The notes: generated from the letters alone by a model not told the origin. A stretch of 64,000 bases of DNA from Megalobrama amblycephala (GCF_018812025.1 NC_063058.1:21471797-21535796); one strand, 5' to 3'; shown: positions 35,401 to 45,955, numbered from the stretch's first letter. Program-made: numbers and translations.

Positions 35401-38368
35401 ATGAACTGTGCGGCCAGTCGCTTCTCCTTTGGACCTCCTTTAACGCCGTCCAGAATTACCTGATAAGCATCTTTGTGCTGAAAAAAAGAAAAGGGACATT
35501 TAGTAATACTCATTTTAAGTAATAATGAAAAAGGAAACACTTTATGATAAGGTCGCATTTGTCAACATTAGTTAAAGCATAAACTAACAACGCGATGTAC
35601 TTTTTTACAGCTTTTATTAAAAGATCTTAATGTGGTAGTAAATGTTGAGATTAATATCAAATGTGAAAATGTTGGCCGATACCGATAATTCTTTATATTT
35701 GGAAGCCGATGACAGATATATTGGCTGATAAATCTAAATTATATAATTTTTGAGAGCCTGATTACAAAAAGAAAAGTTAAAAGCCATGTCTCAAGCACAC
35801 AATTATAATGTTCTTATTATAATTTTATGTAGCCTATATGACAGACTTGGCTGTACATTGCACTGTATTTTCCTTTTTGAAGTGATTCATATTTCAAGCA
35901 ATTCAAAACCATCATGGTGAACAGTGCGCATCTGAAGTGTCTCAGTTGAAGGAAATAATCCATTATTTATCTGCTTTAATGGGATAGTTCACCCAAAAAT
36001 GAAAATTTGATGTTTATCTGCTTACCCCCAGGGCATCCAAGATGTAGGTGACTTTGTTTCTTCAGTAGAACACAAATGATGATTTTTAACTGCAACCGCT
36101 GCCGTCTGTCAGTCAAATAATGTGAGTGAATGGGAACTCTATCAATAAGAGTCGAAAACACTTGCATAGACAAATCCAAATTAAACCCTGCAGCTCGTGA
36201 CGACACATTGATATCCTAAGACACGAAACGATTGGTTTGTGCGAGAAACTGAACAGTATTTATATTTTTTTTACCTCTAAAACACCACTGTGCCCAACTG
36301 CGTTCAGCACTCGCTTAGTGAGGTCTGATCGCGCTCTGACAACGGCAGTGATGTCTCGCGTTTATTCTTTAATGAGTGCTAGACATTACTGTCATTGTCA
36401 GAGCACGATCAGACCTCACTAACCGAGTGCTGAACGCAGTTGGACACAGTTTCTCGCACAAACCAATCGTTTCGTGTCTTAGGATATCAATGTGTCGTCA
36501 CGAGCCGCAGGGTTTAATTTGGATTTGTCTATGCAAGTGTTTTCGACTCTTATTGATAGAGTTCCCATTCACTCGCATTATTTGACTGACAGACAGCAAC
36601 GGTTGGAGTTAAAAATCATCATTTGTGTTCTACTGAAGAAACAAAGTCACCTACATCTTGGATGCGCTGGGGGTAAGCAGATAAACATCAAATTTTCATT
36701 TGAAAATAATTTTCAAAAATGAAAATAATGTCATTTATTACTCACCCTCATGTCGTTCCACACCCGTAAGACCTTCGTTAATCTTCGGAACACAAATTAA
36801 GATATTTTAGTTGAAATCCGATGGCTCAGTGAGGCCTGCATTGAGAGCAATGACATTTCCTCTTTCAAGATCCATTAATGTACTAAAAACATATTTAAAT
36901 CAGTTCATGTGAGTACAGTGGTTTATTAATATTATAAAATGACAAGAATATTTTTGGTGCGCCAAAAAAACTAAATAATGACTTATATAGTGATGGCCGA
37001 TTTCAAAACACTGCTTCAGGAAGCTTCGGAGCGTTATGAATCTTGTGTCTAATCAGCAATTCGGAGCGCCAAAGTCACGTGATTTCAGCAGTTTGACACG
37101 CGATCCGAATCATGATTTGATACGCTGACTCATAACGCTCCGAAGCTTCATGAAGCAGTGTTTTGAAATCGGCCATCACTATACAAGTCGTTATTTTGTT
37201 TTTTTGGTGCACTAAAAATATTCTTGTCACTTTATAATATTAATATTGAACCACTGTACTCACATGAACTGATTTAAATATGTTTTTAGTACCTTTATGG
37301 ATCTTGAGAGAGGAAATGACATCGCTGGCTATGCAGGCCTCACTGAGCCATCGGATTTCATTAAAAATATCTTAATTTGCGTTCCGAAGATCAACGAAGG
37401 TCTTACGGGTGTGGAACGACATGAAGGTAAGTAATAAATGACATTATTTTCATTTCTGTGTGAACTAACCCTTTAATATATTGGCCAAATTTTCTTATAG
37501 GGCCGATTTTCTTATGATGGCAAAGCTGAATTTTCTAGCAGAATTATATCACAATTTCACAAAAATATTAAGCAGCAAAAACTGTTTTCAACATAAATAA
37601 GAACCATTATTGTTAATTGAGCACCAGCTTTGCCATCTTATGAACTTTTTAAAAATTATTAAAAACAGAAAATTTCTCTTTTAAATTGTAAAAACACTTC
37701 ACGATATTAGTTTTTGCTGTAATTCTGATCAAATAAATGCAGCCTAAGTGAACAAAGAGTCACATGATTATTTTTATTAGAGAATATATAAATATGTAAC
37801 ACATAAATGCAGCGCATTTGATCATTTCATCAGATTTAATGCACCCAGAAAAAGGGAAAGAGAGCAGATTTGCATTATGTAAATATACTCATCCTTCTTC
37901 CTGAAAGCTTATCCTAAACTTTTAATCATTCATCAGTATCACTGCGCGCAGAACAGCGGAAACCCGAATTCACAAACACATTACGTTCACATCGTAACAC
38001 TAGCCTGCCTTTAAACGCGATAGCTTTCTCTTCAACAATCCTTGAAAGAAACAACATTTCATCAGGTACATATGCTGTGGATGCACAGCTGCCCTAAAGG
38101 CTCGCAGATGGCCATTTTAGCTTACTTCCTTTAAAAAAAAACCCCAAACCAGCTATCGCAAGCTATTAGGGCTAATGAGCTAGCAGTCTAAGGAGGCCTC
38201 GCAGTCTTTAATGTCTACAAAATCCCGCCCAAACTGAATATCTAAAAAGTATTGTTCCTAAAGAGCGACATCACAGATATATGAGGCTTCATTTACCGTG
38301 CTGAGATCCTCTTTTGCGTCGGCGAGGATGCCATAGTTACGGTAGAGATCCTCCACTGTCGCCGCCAT
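23284..38368 (-). CDS. api5: Apoptosis inhibitor 5 (14 coding exons, 529 aa)
   Basis: A nuclear HEAT/ARM-repeat scaffold reported to restrain E2F1- and Acinus-linked apoptosis. Coding exons: 38368-38297, 35477-35316, 35221-35128, 34998-34933, 34767-34616, 30640-30434, 28890-28786, 28619-28530, 28415-28237, 24276-24183, 23960-23904, 23809-23721, 23630-23488, 23363-23284. They total 1590 nt with all phases matching and no stop. The protein starts MAATVEDLYRNYGILADA, one residue longer than human at the N-terminus; human is 524 aa. Visible landmarks: an LxxLL motif (LTQLL, residues 103-107), a lysine at 252 equivalent to human acetylated K251, basic clusters at 458-484 that probably form the nuclear localisation signal, and an RG/RGG-rich tail (508-529). 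The start was chosen because it aligns with the family start, although the frame stays open upstream. Introns 1, 5, 6 and 9 are long and transposon-filled. prr5l lies upstream on the same strand. Confidence 0.98.
23391..23438. repeat. (CA)24 microsatellite in api5 intron 13
   Basis: An uninterrupted CA run 27 bp from the acceptor of the last api5 exon. On the transcript it reads as a GU run upstream of the acceptor. Confidence 0.98.
23488..23630 (-). CDS. api5: api5 coding exon 13
   Basis: Residues 456-503, with basic clusters (QKRH, TKK, RRDAR) and the conserved RQIYNPPSGKYS block. Acceptor CCTACAG, donor GTGAGT. Confidence 0.96.
23721..23809 (-). CDS. api5: api5 coding exon 12
   Basis: Residues 427-455 plus two bases, DLFHNPPSYKSTVTLSWKPV then an alanine-rich end. 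Acceptor CTCTAG, donor GTACGT. Confidence 0.96.
23904..23960 (-). CDS. api5: api5 coding exon 11
   Basis: Residues 408-426, NKIKVVALKITNNINVLIK, phase 0 at both ends. Acceptor CTTCACAG, donor GTAACA. Confidence 0.97.
24183..24276 (-). CDS. api5: api5 coding exon 10
   Basis: Residues 376-407, LQYFARGLQVYIRQLR onward, the leucine-rich helix region called a leucine zipper in the family. Acceptor TTTCACAG, donor GTATGA. Confidence 0.97.
24984..25492. mobile_element. hAT-like palindromic MITE, TAGAGTTGTC family
   Basis: 509 bp with ends TAGAGTTGTCAAAATACCGA and a complement carrying small changes. Both flanks are CATGTAAT (24976-24983 and 25493-25500), a perfect 8-bp duplication. Confidence 0.92.
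25531..26207. mobile_element. TTAA-type MITE, AGGTCCCGTT family, copy 2
   Basis: 677 bp, nearly identical to 12526-13200, with TTAA at 25527-25530 and 26208-26211. The shared short frame containing PYQFE is broken here by a stop. Confidence 0.93.
26432..27277. mobile_element. TTAA-type long palindrome, AGGATTAGTCCACTT family
   Basis: 846 bp with arms of about 390 bp each that are near-perfect complements, flanked by TTAA at 26428-26431 and 27278-27281. The high arm identity suggests a recent insertion or arm conversion. Confidence 0.93.
28237..28415 (-). CDS. api5: api5 coding exon 9
   Basis: Residues 317-375 plus two bases, EFMPLPPEEENGENAANEEP onward. Acceptor GTCTTCAG, donor GTCAGA. Confidence 0.97.
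28530..28619 (-). CDS. api5: api5 coding exon 8
   Basis: Residues 287-316, VLKLLAEMSPYCGDMD onward, phase 0 at both ends. Acceptor CTTGCAG, donor GTAAAT. Confidence 0.97.
28786..28890 (-). CDS. api5: api5 coding exon 7
   Basis: Residues 252-286, KNVHSTRFVTYFCEFVLP onward; the first residue matches human acetylated K251. The donor GTTTGT is weak but required by the reading frame. Confidence 0.96.
29163..30260. mobile_element. Foldback element of 22-bp repeats, copy A
   Basis: Ends are TACGGAAGAGGATTAGGGCC and its complement. The arms are tandem arrays of a 22-bp unit of the type GTTAAATTACGAGAAAAAAGTC, running one way up to about 30035 and in reverse to 30230. Flanks 29157-29162 and 30261-30266 are both TTTAAC, a 6-bp duplication. 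It lies in api5 intron 6. Confidence 0.9.
30434..30640 (-). CDS. api5: api5 coding exon 6
   Basis: Residues 183-251, VLEDVTGEEF to LPLFS, phase 0 at both ends. It is more GC-rich than its surroundings. Acceptor GTCTTAG, donor GTGAGT. Confidence 0.98.
31739..32245 (-). pseudogene. Tc1-like transposase C-terminal remnant
   Basis: The open part includes KKWFQNKFIRLMFWPGQ followed by SDLNPIMNIWSHIKLKR, which matches the catalytic region of Tc1 transposases (usual SPDLNPIENIW), then a helix ending EAINNEWNN. The upstream DNA-binding half and the first catalytic aspartates are missing or frameshifted. Confidence 0.88.
32438..33524. mobile_element. hAT-like element, CAGGGGTCGGCAAC family
   Basis: The left end CGGAGGTCGGCAACCCGCGG and right end GGGTTGCCGACCCCTG are inverted. 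Flanks 32430-32437 and 33525-33532 are both TTCTAACC, a perfect 8-bp duplication. The interior includes a GC-richer block related to 48150-48700, with a frameshifted THAP-like fragment near 33200-33300. Confidence 0.9.
34132..34585. mobile_element. MITE related to 24447-28030, uninterrupted
   Basis: Holds the same inner blocks in reverse orientation (CACTGAAGACTGGAGTAATG, ATCAAATAAATGCAGCC) and ends in AACTTTTAAATAGTAGTGT. It is in api5 intron 5, close to exon 5. Confidence 0.8.
34616..34767 (-). CDS. api5: api5 coding exon 5
   Basis: Residues 132-182, GTLGGLFSQILQGED to ETKK. Acceptor TTAAAG, donor GTATCT, ending in phase 0. Confidence 0.97.
34933..34998 (-). CDS. api5: api5 coding exon 4
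   Basis: Residues 110-131, DDSAEFNQVN to DAK, phase 1 at both ends. Acceptor TTCTAG, donor GTATTC. Confidence 0.97.
35128..35221 (-). CDS. api5: api5 coding exon 3
   Basis: Residues 79-109 plus one base. Contains IRRQAIKELP and the LTQLL motif. Acceptor ATATAG, donor GTAGCC. Confidence 0.97.
35316..35477 (-). CDS. api5: api5 coding exon 2
   Basis: Residues 25-78, phase 0 at both ends, begins HKDAYQVILDG. Acceptor TTTTTTTCAG, donor GTGAGT. Confidence 0.97.
35534..35650. repeat. Fragment of GGTAACACTTTA-family MITE
   Basis: GGAAACACTTTATGATAAGG followed by AACATTAGTTAA motifs, as in the full copy at 45508-45806. Right end missing. Confidence 0.65.
35980..36695. mobile_element. Palindromic MITE, GGGATAGTTCACCC type, right end lost
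   Basis: Arms 35980-36235 and 36436-36695 are close complements; a second inverted pair lies inside. The left end is GGGATAGTTCACCC after TTAAT. The right terminal 20 bp are missing where it meets the next element. In api5 intron 1. Confidence 0.85.
36717..37471. mobile_element. GGGTTAG-family MITE, left end lost, with inner element
   Basis: Begins abruptly with ATGAAAATAATGTCATTTAT, lacking the terminal AGGGTTAGTTCACCCA; the right end is GTGTGAACTAACCCTTTAA. An inner inverted-repeat element (TGATGGCCGATTTCAAAACA and complement) occupies about 36988-37185, as in the copy at 19403-19590. Confidence 0.85.
38297..38368 (-). CDS. api5: api5 coding exon 1
   Basis: Residues 1-24, ending in phase 0 before a GTAAAT donor. 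The next exon is 2.8 kb away. Confidence 0.96.
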
Positions 38369-38620
38369 CAGCGTGTCCGACTCTTCTCCGCGGGGTTTCA
38401 ATGAATTACTGCAGTTTTGCTGCTCCTTCTGTGATATTTCCGCTGTATCCGCTCGAGATGTGCTCAAACGCCTCAGGGTTTTAAAACACAAATGTGATGT
38501 GGGCCGTGAATGTTCTGTTATTATGAAAGCAAACGTTGTTGTCGCGTGTAGTACGCCAGCTTGGGTTTGTTGCTCTGTGCGGCGGCGGGATGAACGTCAC
38601 TTCGGCGTTTTTTGGACATG
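38369..38620 (-). promoter_or_regulatory. api5: Candidate api5 promoter and 5' UTR
   Basis: CpG-richer DNA immediately upstream of the api5 start codon, with a GTGACGTT CRE-like half site near 38594-38601 and no TATA box seen. The coding frame stays open to an ATG at 38491, but nothing in the family supports that longer start. Confidence 0.5.
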
Positions 38621-38910
38621 ATTGACAGCGTCATTGTTTGAGAGCGCCATCTGCTGGATCGGGTGACTGATGGCACATCTATAGTAGCTACTTTTTTTCA
38701 CAGAGCCGTTAAATATGATTTTATGATGTTTTTCAACGGCTCTGTTTTTTCCGTACTATGGAAGTCAATGGCGCACATCAACTGTTTGGTTACCCATATT
38801 CTTCAAAATATCTTGTGTGTTCAGCAGAAGAAAGAATGGTTTGGAAAAACTTGAGGGAGTAAATGATGACAGATTTTCCATTTTTAGCTTTACCCCCATT
38901 GTACTCATTC

Positions 38911-39230
38911 TATAGACCTTATTTACCAGAGAAACAAGCGCGCCGCCATCTTTATAAAATTGTCTTTGAACTTCCGTTTTGCGGTAGCTCTGTACATTTC
39001 TATGGCATCGCTGTCAAAGAATAATTAGTTGGTTAAGTGGATTTACCTGTTGTAGAGTTAATGAAAGTTATCATGAGCATTGTTATGTTTAAAGCAGATG
39101 TCAGTAGGTCGGGAAGATTTTAAAACGAGCAGTTCATTCATAAATGTAATATAGCTGTGGAAATACAAACCGGAAGTCAAAAGACAACGAGCGCAACGCT
39201 GAAAAGGGGCGGGGCTACATAAGGTCTATA
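38911..39230. mobile_element. Inverted-repeat MITE, TATAGACCTTAT family
   Basis: Ends TATAGACCTTAT and ATAAGGTCTATA, 320 bp, about 0.55 kb upstream of the api5 start codon. No clear target duplication. Confidence 0.7.
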
Positions 39231-39309
39231 TGTGAAAAAAAATAGTGTCAAATTTGATCATGTTAGCATTGTCATGTGAGTTGTGTCCTTTTCCATGGTC
39301 TGTGGATAG

Positions 39310-40302
39310 GCCAGTGTTATATATTTTATTCACTTGAGTACTTACAATATCCCAAATGTTTCCAACTATTTGTAAATTTTGAGAAAATTGCAATTTTAAC
39401 GAAGGCTCCGGGACGTGTGAGGAGTCGCCTGTCAATTGCGTCATACCCGCGTTTCCCTCGGTTTCCTGTTTTATTTTGTAGAAACCATGGAAACACCAAA
39501 GAAGCTTTGATATATTACATGTTTCAATAGACAAGGGAACAACTGTTTTGGTATATTTATAGACAGAAAACTAATAATATATTTATAGACAGAAAACTAA
39601 CTAGCTCAACACGTTTAGTCTTATTGTTTAAATCTAATTTTCTAGATTTTTTGCAAGTACCATGCTTTACCATGCCTCAGCGAAAAACGCTATTTTGTGA
39701 AGTAGCTAACATAGCAGATGCAGCTTTATTTTTAGTAACAGTAATACAGCATTTTCTCCATCATACAATACGTTTTTAAAATTAATTGCATGTCATTTAT
39801 CAACACAAGCTATCCAGCATTTAATATGATATTCTAAAATCGATATATCTTACTGCAGTGTGTAACAGTGTCTCACAGCAGCCGCCGAGCGAACGCACAG
39901 AGTAACGTTATAACATTTTCATAACACTCAAATGTGTCTGATATGATAAACAGATCTGCGTTACCTCATACTCATGACCGGAAAAGCGGAAGCGGCGTCG
40001 GCGACTGTGACATAATAAAAGTCCCGCTGCTCACGGTGTGTGTTGCGCAATTGCTCCAGCGGCCTCGTTCAGCTCCCACAACACTCGGTCCTGCTCTGCT
40101 TCATACTGCAGTAACGTTAATAATCACATCCATGAACATGATTTCTTCTCGAGTCCTATGCTGATTCTTTTCCACCGACTGTGAGGTGAAGACCACATGT
40201 CCCAAGATTCCGCCCTCAAACTTGGCATCATCAATCTACGCCTTTGTTTTGAATAGGCATCTAGCGACCTCTAGCAGACAGAAAATATTACATATTGCAC
40301 CT
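39310..40302. mobile_element. AGGCACAATATGTA family, copy 1 (inverted, left end lost)
   Basis: Complementary over most of its length to 40307-41100. The right end reads CATATTGCACCT next to a TTAA shared with copy 2. The left end has been replaced by unrelated sequence. Confidence 0.85.
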
Positions 40303-40306
40303 TTAA

Positions 40307-41162
40307 AGGCACAATATGTAGATTTTCGCAGCTAGAGGTCGCCTATTCAAAACAAAGGCGTAGCTTGATGACGCAGAGATTGAGCGCGGAATGATGGAAG
40401 ATGTCGTCTTCACCTCACAGCCGGTGGAAAAGAATTCGACGGGACTCAGGAAGAAATCATGTTCATGGATGTGATTATTAACGTTACTGTAGTATGAAGC
40501 AGAGCAGGACCGAGTGTTGTGGGAGCTGAACGAGGGGCTGGAACGATTGCTAATGAGAGACGAGTGCGACACACGTCTCGAGAGAAGCAGAACTTTTATT
40601 ATGCCAAAGTTGCTGTTTCCGCTTCTTCCGGTCAAGTGTATTTGAGGTAACGCAGCTCTGTTTATCATATTAGATACATTTGAGTGTGTTAAAAATGATG
40701 TTATCTGTGCGTTCGCTCAGCGGCTGCTATAAGACACTTGTTGCACACTGCAGTAAGATAGATTGATATTAGAATATCATATTAATATAATCAAGAAAAC
40801 GAGATTCAAACAATAAGACTGAACGCGTTGAGCTATATAACAATAATTAGTTTTCTGTCTATAAATGTCTCCAAACAGTTGGTTCCTTGTCTGATAAAAC
40901 ACATAATATATTAAAGGGTCTTTGGTGTTTCCATGGTTTCTACAAATTAAAACCAGAAATCGAGGGTAACACAGGTATGATTTCAATGGTAGGTGATGAA
41001 TGGACACAGTCCGTGTCCTGGTTAAAATTGCTTCTTTCCATGGATTTAAACATTCTTGGAAACATTTGGGATAATGCAAGTACACAGGTCAACAAAATAT
41101 ATAACACGGTTTTAGTGCTTTTTAGATATTTTAATCCAAAAAAAATCTTACATATTGTGCCT
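40307..41162. mobile_element. AGGCACAATATGTA family, copy 2
   Basis: Ends AGGCACAATATGTA and TACATATTGTGCCT, flanked by TTAA at 40303-40306 and 41163-41166. 856 bp, head to head with copy 1 with no spacer other than TTAA. Confidence 0.9.
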
Positions 41163-41166
41163 TTAA

Positions 41167-42430
41167 TGTGAATTTCGTAATCATGGCGGAAGTAGTAGGT
41201 CATCCAGATACTTTTTTGCCTAATGTTTTATGAAAACTGAATTCAGACACACCACTCATTTCACATACTGCTTTTCACATACTATACAGCAGGGAGATCT
41301 GTGTATTCTGACACGGTTGGAGGCAAATTCTTGGCTCAGAGCAAAAAAAAATTCACAACACATTTTTAAGTAATCCATAAAGATTCAAATAAATAAATAT
41401 TATTATTGACAAAAATGTATCCAAAAATTCCATAGGAAATGAATACGGGTCAATTTGACCCCCTTTATGCATTCTTGGGGTAGTGATACCATTTTTTCCC
41501 CCCATCCTATGACCAAGAAGAAATATGAAAATGATATTGATGAGGGTCAGAAACAAGTTTTTTGAAGAATTCATGGAATATCAAATAAATAAATAAAGTC
41601 TTCATTGATCAACTATATTATATTTTAGGTCAATCTGATCCCCTTTATGCATTCTAGGGTTAATGAAATGATTTTTTTTTTTAAATTCTGTTGTTTTTGT
41701 TAATTTTTTTTAATAAAAGATCAAAAGGATAAACAATGCAGATTTAGTTTCACAGCCTTTTTTGCTCATATTTAGCAAGGGGGCTAATAATTCAGACCAC
41801 AACTGTATATACAATATATATTTATTTACAGGTGTTATCCCAAAAAAAAGAAAAAAAAAAAGAAACAGAAATTATATTTAATGACTGTGAGCTGCAATCA
41901 AGTAAAACCTCCAGAAGATGGCATCAAAGACCACTAAATGTTTCTCTTTTTTTATTCTTACGCCCCATGAAATTGTGCTCTTTGGCTTCTTAATGTTCTT
42001 AATAGGAAAACCGGACTGAACTAATCAAGTCAAATAAGATTACACTGAATTTCCTTCCAGTGACAGTCACAAGAGGAACTTCCTCAATGAATCTGGCACC
42101 TTTTCACAAATCTGATACATCTGCAATACTTCTGTCTAAATGATATAGGTCTGCTGCAACAAAAACATGCGACCAGCCGCTCTTACCTTCACCAAGGTCA
42201 AATGTTCTTAATTAATACACTTGCCATAAAGCTCTTTGGCAGGGCTCACATGCTGAAACACTGCTACAAAGGTTTTCTGAGGTGATCAACATTGGAAAAC
42301 AGCATCTAAAGCTCCTTAACAGCTAATCTGCTGAAGGAACTCTTAATGGCACACTGAACGCTGGAGCCGCCAAGAAATGTTCACACGAACCTCTAGACAT
42401 TTACTAAAAAATGAACAATCAAATGCCAAA
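41167..42430. other. Non-coding interval between prr5l and api5
   Basis: No gene is visible. It holds a repeated CCCCTTTATGCATTCT motif (41460 and 41640 areas) and, near 41770-41815, a TAATAATTCAGACCACAACT transposon end. Confidence 0.5.
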
Positions 42431-43012
42431 ATGAATTTAAAATCATTAAATTTATTACTACAAAAAATATACATTAATTTACATACACACTTGAATGCAT
42501 TTTTTTAATTACAATAATATTAAAATTCCATAAAATAAAACAAAATATTCATAAAAAGACTAAAATGCCACTTTTTCTGTCAGCCTCTTTAGTTTCCACT
42601 ACAAAAAAAACAAAACCGCAAGAACGCTTAAGAAAGAGTAGGCAAAAGACAGGAACTGCAAGTAAGTGCAGATAAGTTTGTGATCTCATGCGTCTCAGTA
42701 TGGTTTTTGCTGTACCTCTGTAAACCGTGAGCATATTTTCACACAGCTTTACCACCTCCACGACAGAAAAAAAGTGTGACTCTCGGTGTGCTTTACAAGA
42801 AATGGCTAAACCGAAGGCTTCTTTAACAACCCTCCACCCTCTAACCTTATAAAAAAAGGCTAAACTGACAGGCCAAACAGTATTTAGCACACAAACCACT
42901 GCCTATTTCCAAAACAGTAGACTTTATATTGTATTAAATGAACAGGTTCTAGCTTGTCTCAGTTATCATAACTTTAGAAGATCGCAGTGGGCGTTTTGAG
43001 AGAAAGAGATTT
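42430..43012 (-). other. prr5l: Candidate prr5l 3' untranslated region
   Basis: On the minus strand the first AATAAA after the prr5l stop is at 42456-42451, giving a 3' UTR of about 580 nt. The 116-codon open frame at 42549-42899 lies within this and has no family resemblance. Confidence 0.55.
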
Positions 43013-43386
43013 CTAACTAGTTAAGCCACACTTTATCTCTGCAGTGCTTTGCCCTCGAAGGATTTCCACGCCACCTGGCCGGGAGTCAAAAAAGGCCGGT
43101 TCGCTGCAGAAACTCTTAGGTGTCTTTTTGCTTTTGGTCGTCCTGGCTGCCCCACTGACCTCCACTTTTTCTGAACACATCCTGTTTTTCATGGCCAGGA
43201 GCTGGATGTCCGATTGCACATTGGCGACAGTGTGGCGTCGTACGCCGCCGGTCCTTTCCAAATAGGCTTCACCTTCGTGTTCGATTAGAGGTGCCAGGAA
43301 GGACTCGTGGGCAAAGTGTGTCACCATAATCTCAGGTTGATTGAGGTGTGGAGTGTTAACCAGTCTCATGCCTTCCAGACGATCCT
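43013..43386 (-). CDS. prr5l: prr5l coding exon 8 (last)
   Basis: Residues 219-342, EDRLEGMRLVNTPHLNQPEI onward, including EHEGEAYLERTGGVRRHTVA and a serine/lysine-rich tail ending CGLTS before TAG. Acceptor CTCACCAG. Confidence 0.96.
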
Positions 43387-45912
43387 CTGGTGAGGAAGTG
43401 TGAATGACAGTGGTTAGATAAGTGCTGATTACAACATGCATAAATCAGACTAGGGTCAATGACAAAAAAAAAAAAAAAGCACATGCATCAAGTTCTAACA
43501 AATATACTTTTAAAAATCGGTGTTGGCGAGAATATGAAATGGTGTCAATCGCCAGTCGGCAGCTAACATTTTTATGAATTCTAACAATGCAAAATTGTGA
43601 GAACATGAACGTGAACAAACGTGAATTGAGACAGTTGATGGGCCAGTTCTGCATTGTCACGAAAGTTTAAGCTTTGCCAATTTAAATTTTCAAGCTCAAG
43701 AAGACGCGAAAGGGAACCTCAATTCGTTACGTGTCTCAGACAGTGCGTGAATACGGAATCAAGCTCTCTTTCTTCTTGCACTTGAACAGACATATTCAAA
43801 CAGAATTATGTCAAAATGCCCGTCTTGGCAAGTATCAGTTATGTTTTAACTGAATGTAAACAGTTGAGAAATAAAACGCATGCGTATCAGTATACTGGAT
43901 CAGTGCATTTGCTCTTAAAGTGACAGCAGCCTAATAAACCTGCTGCTGTCTCTGTTTTTAATGCTAATCAAACAACAAAAGACAGAATAATTACTCATTG
44001 CTCTTCTCTATAAAAAGTAATTCAGGGGACCTGTTACTACAACTTAAATAAATGCATTGTTGCAAGTTTAAAAATCTAATTTATTGTTTTAATTAAACCT
44101 TTTAAGTTGCAAGCATTATTTTGTAGAGTTCTGTTGACTTAATAATGTTGATTATTACATCAACTTAATGTCGCCTGTAATTCAAACTCAAATTTCTGTG
44201 TTAATTGGCTTTTTTTTTTATAATTAGGTTGTAGTAACCTAATGAATTTGTCTTGATAACTTCAGAAATTAAGCAGTGGATTTCTAGTTCCCAGTATGCT
44301 TTGCGTAGGACTGGATAAGGAGAATAAATGTTGAAATTAAGTGTTATTTTATCTGTTTTTTATTGAAGGGAAAGACCTGTTAGTGTTTAATGCTGTTATG
44401 TTTGACATTTAAAAGAGTTTCTGTAATGTTGAAATGTTTGTGGTTACTGTTGAGCTGAAGAGTAGATACATGAAGGTAACACTACATTGACTCTATAAGC
44501 AATGACTGCGCTAATGCCACTGACAAGTAATATCTTACTTGTTCATTAAATATACATGTTAAATAAGTTACATTTAGCATGTGCTATGATAGCTGTGGAT
44601 TTGAACTGAAATAGATAAGATGTATTGGTTCCAGGGTTACAAATCTGGTAGTTAAAGCGACTCAATGTTTTTGAGTAACGACCTTAAAAAAATTTGTTTA
44701 TGCTACAAATTAAGTTTCTCTAACTCAATGTAGCTTGTTGGTTGAACGTAAACTCACTCAAAGTTGTCATAACTCAAAAAAATTGATGCAAACTGTTGCG
44801 TTATTTTTTTTTTTTGTAGAGCCAACACATTTTTTTTTAGAGTGTTGACTGAATAACTTTTGTAACTTTAATAAGGATTAATCTATGTTTCATGGTAAAT
44901 TTTAAGTCACCGGCCATTGGCAGGAGTGGCAAAAAGTTAGTTTTAGGCCCCGTTAATGGGTTTTTATTTTTAATGATAAAAATATCAGCGGTGTCAATCT
45001 CAATAAAATAAATTTTTCCTTACACATTGAATACACATGAGAGTACACATCTTAATCATTTAATTTTTCTTCATTTTTTCATCGTTTTTAAATATATTTT
45101 TAAGGTACAAAGACATTTTTACAAATAACATGAATTATTAATTCATAAATATAATTTTTTGGTAGTTGCACCACATGACATTTAACAGCATGAACTAACT
45201 TTGCTTTGTCAAATAGATAAAATTATCTTAATTTTTTACAAGACTTACTGATTTTAACACAACACTTTTTCTGCATGTTGGTTACACCATATGACTTTCA
45301 TTTTCTGGGCAAACTTTTCTAATTATTATAATATTAATAAATATTTTCCTCTAAGAAATACTATTAAATGATTATTTTCAAGAATATCATTCTTTTGAGG
45401 CCTTTTCTTTATCATGATATTAGGACAGTTATACCACCTTGACAGATTTGACTTTATGCCTCCCCCAAAAAATATCAAAATTAATTGAATTCAGATTTTA
45501 AAAACTAGGTAACACTTTACATTAAGGTTTCATTTGTTAACATAATTTAACTACATTAGTTAACATGAACAAACTTCTACAGCATTTAATAATCTTGGTT
45601 AATCTCAACATTTACTATTACATATTTAAGATCAAAAGTTGTATCTGTTAACATTGGTTAATGCACTGTTCTAACATGAACATTTTTATTAACTTACATT
45701 AACAAAGGTCATTAAATGCTGTAAGAATATATTGCTTTATTGTTAGTTCTGTAAGTTAATGCATTAACTAATGTTAACAAATGATACCTAAACGTAAAGT
45801 GTTACCAAAAACTACATTAAAATGAAAAAAACGTGTTCATCAATGGTATTCCATTCACTGTATATATGAATTGCATTTTTAATGCATTTTTTAATAAATT
45901 AATAGATGCAGA

Positions 45913-45955
<43 letters not shown>

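Noticed and set aside
35976..36722. Two nearly identical proteins on opposite strands (MSSRAAGFNLDLSMQVF type)
   Set aside because: They are the two arms of one palindromic MITE read outward; the similarity is due to the inverted repeat, not to duplicated genes.
38258..38491. 77-codon frame beginning 41 codons upstream of the api5 start
   Set aside because: Its upstream part has no resemblance to the family and it runs past the exon 1 donor into intron 1; the aligned API5 start is at 38368.
42549..42899. 116-codon minus-strand frame after the prr5l stop
   Set aside because: It falls in the predicted prr5l 3' UTR, has no family resemblance and is not linked by splice sites.
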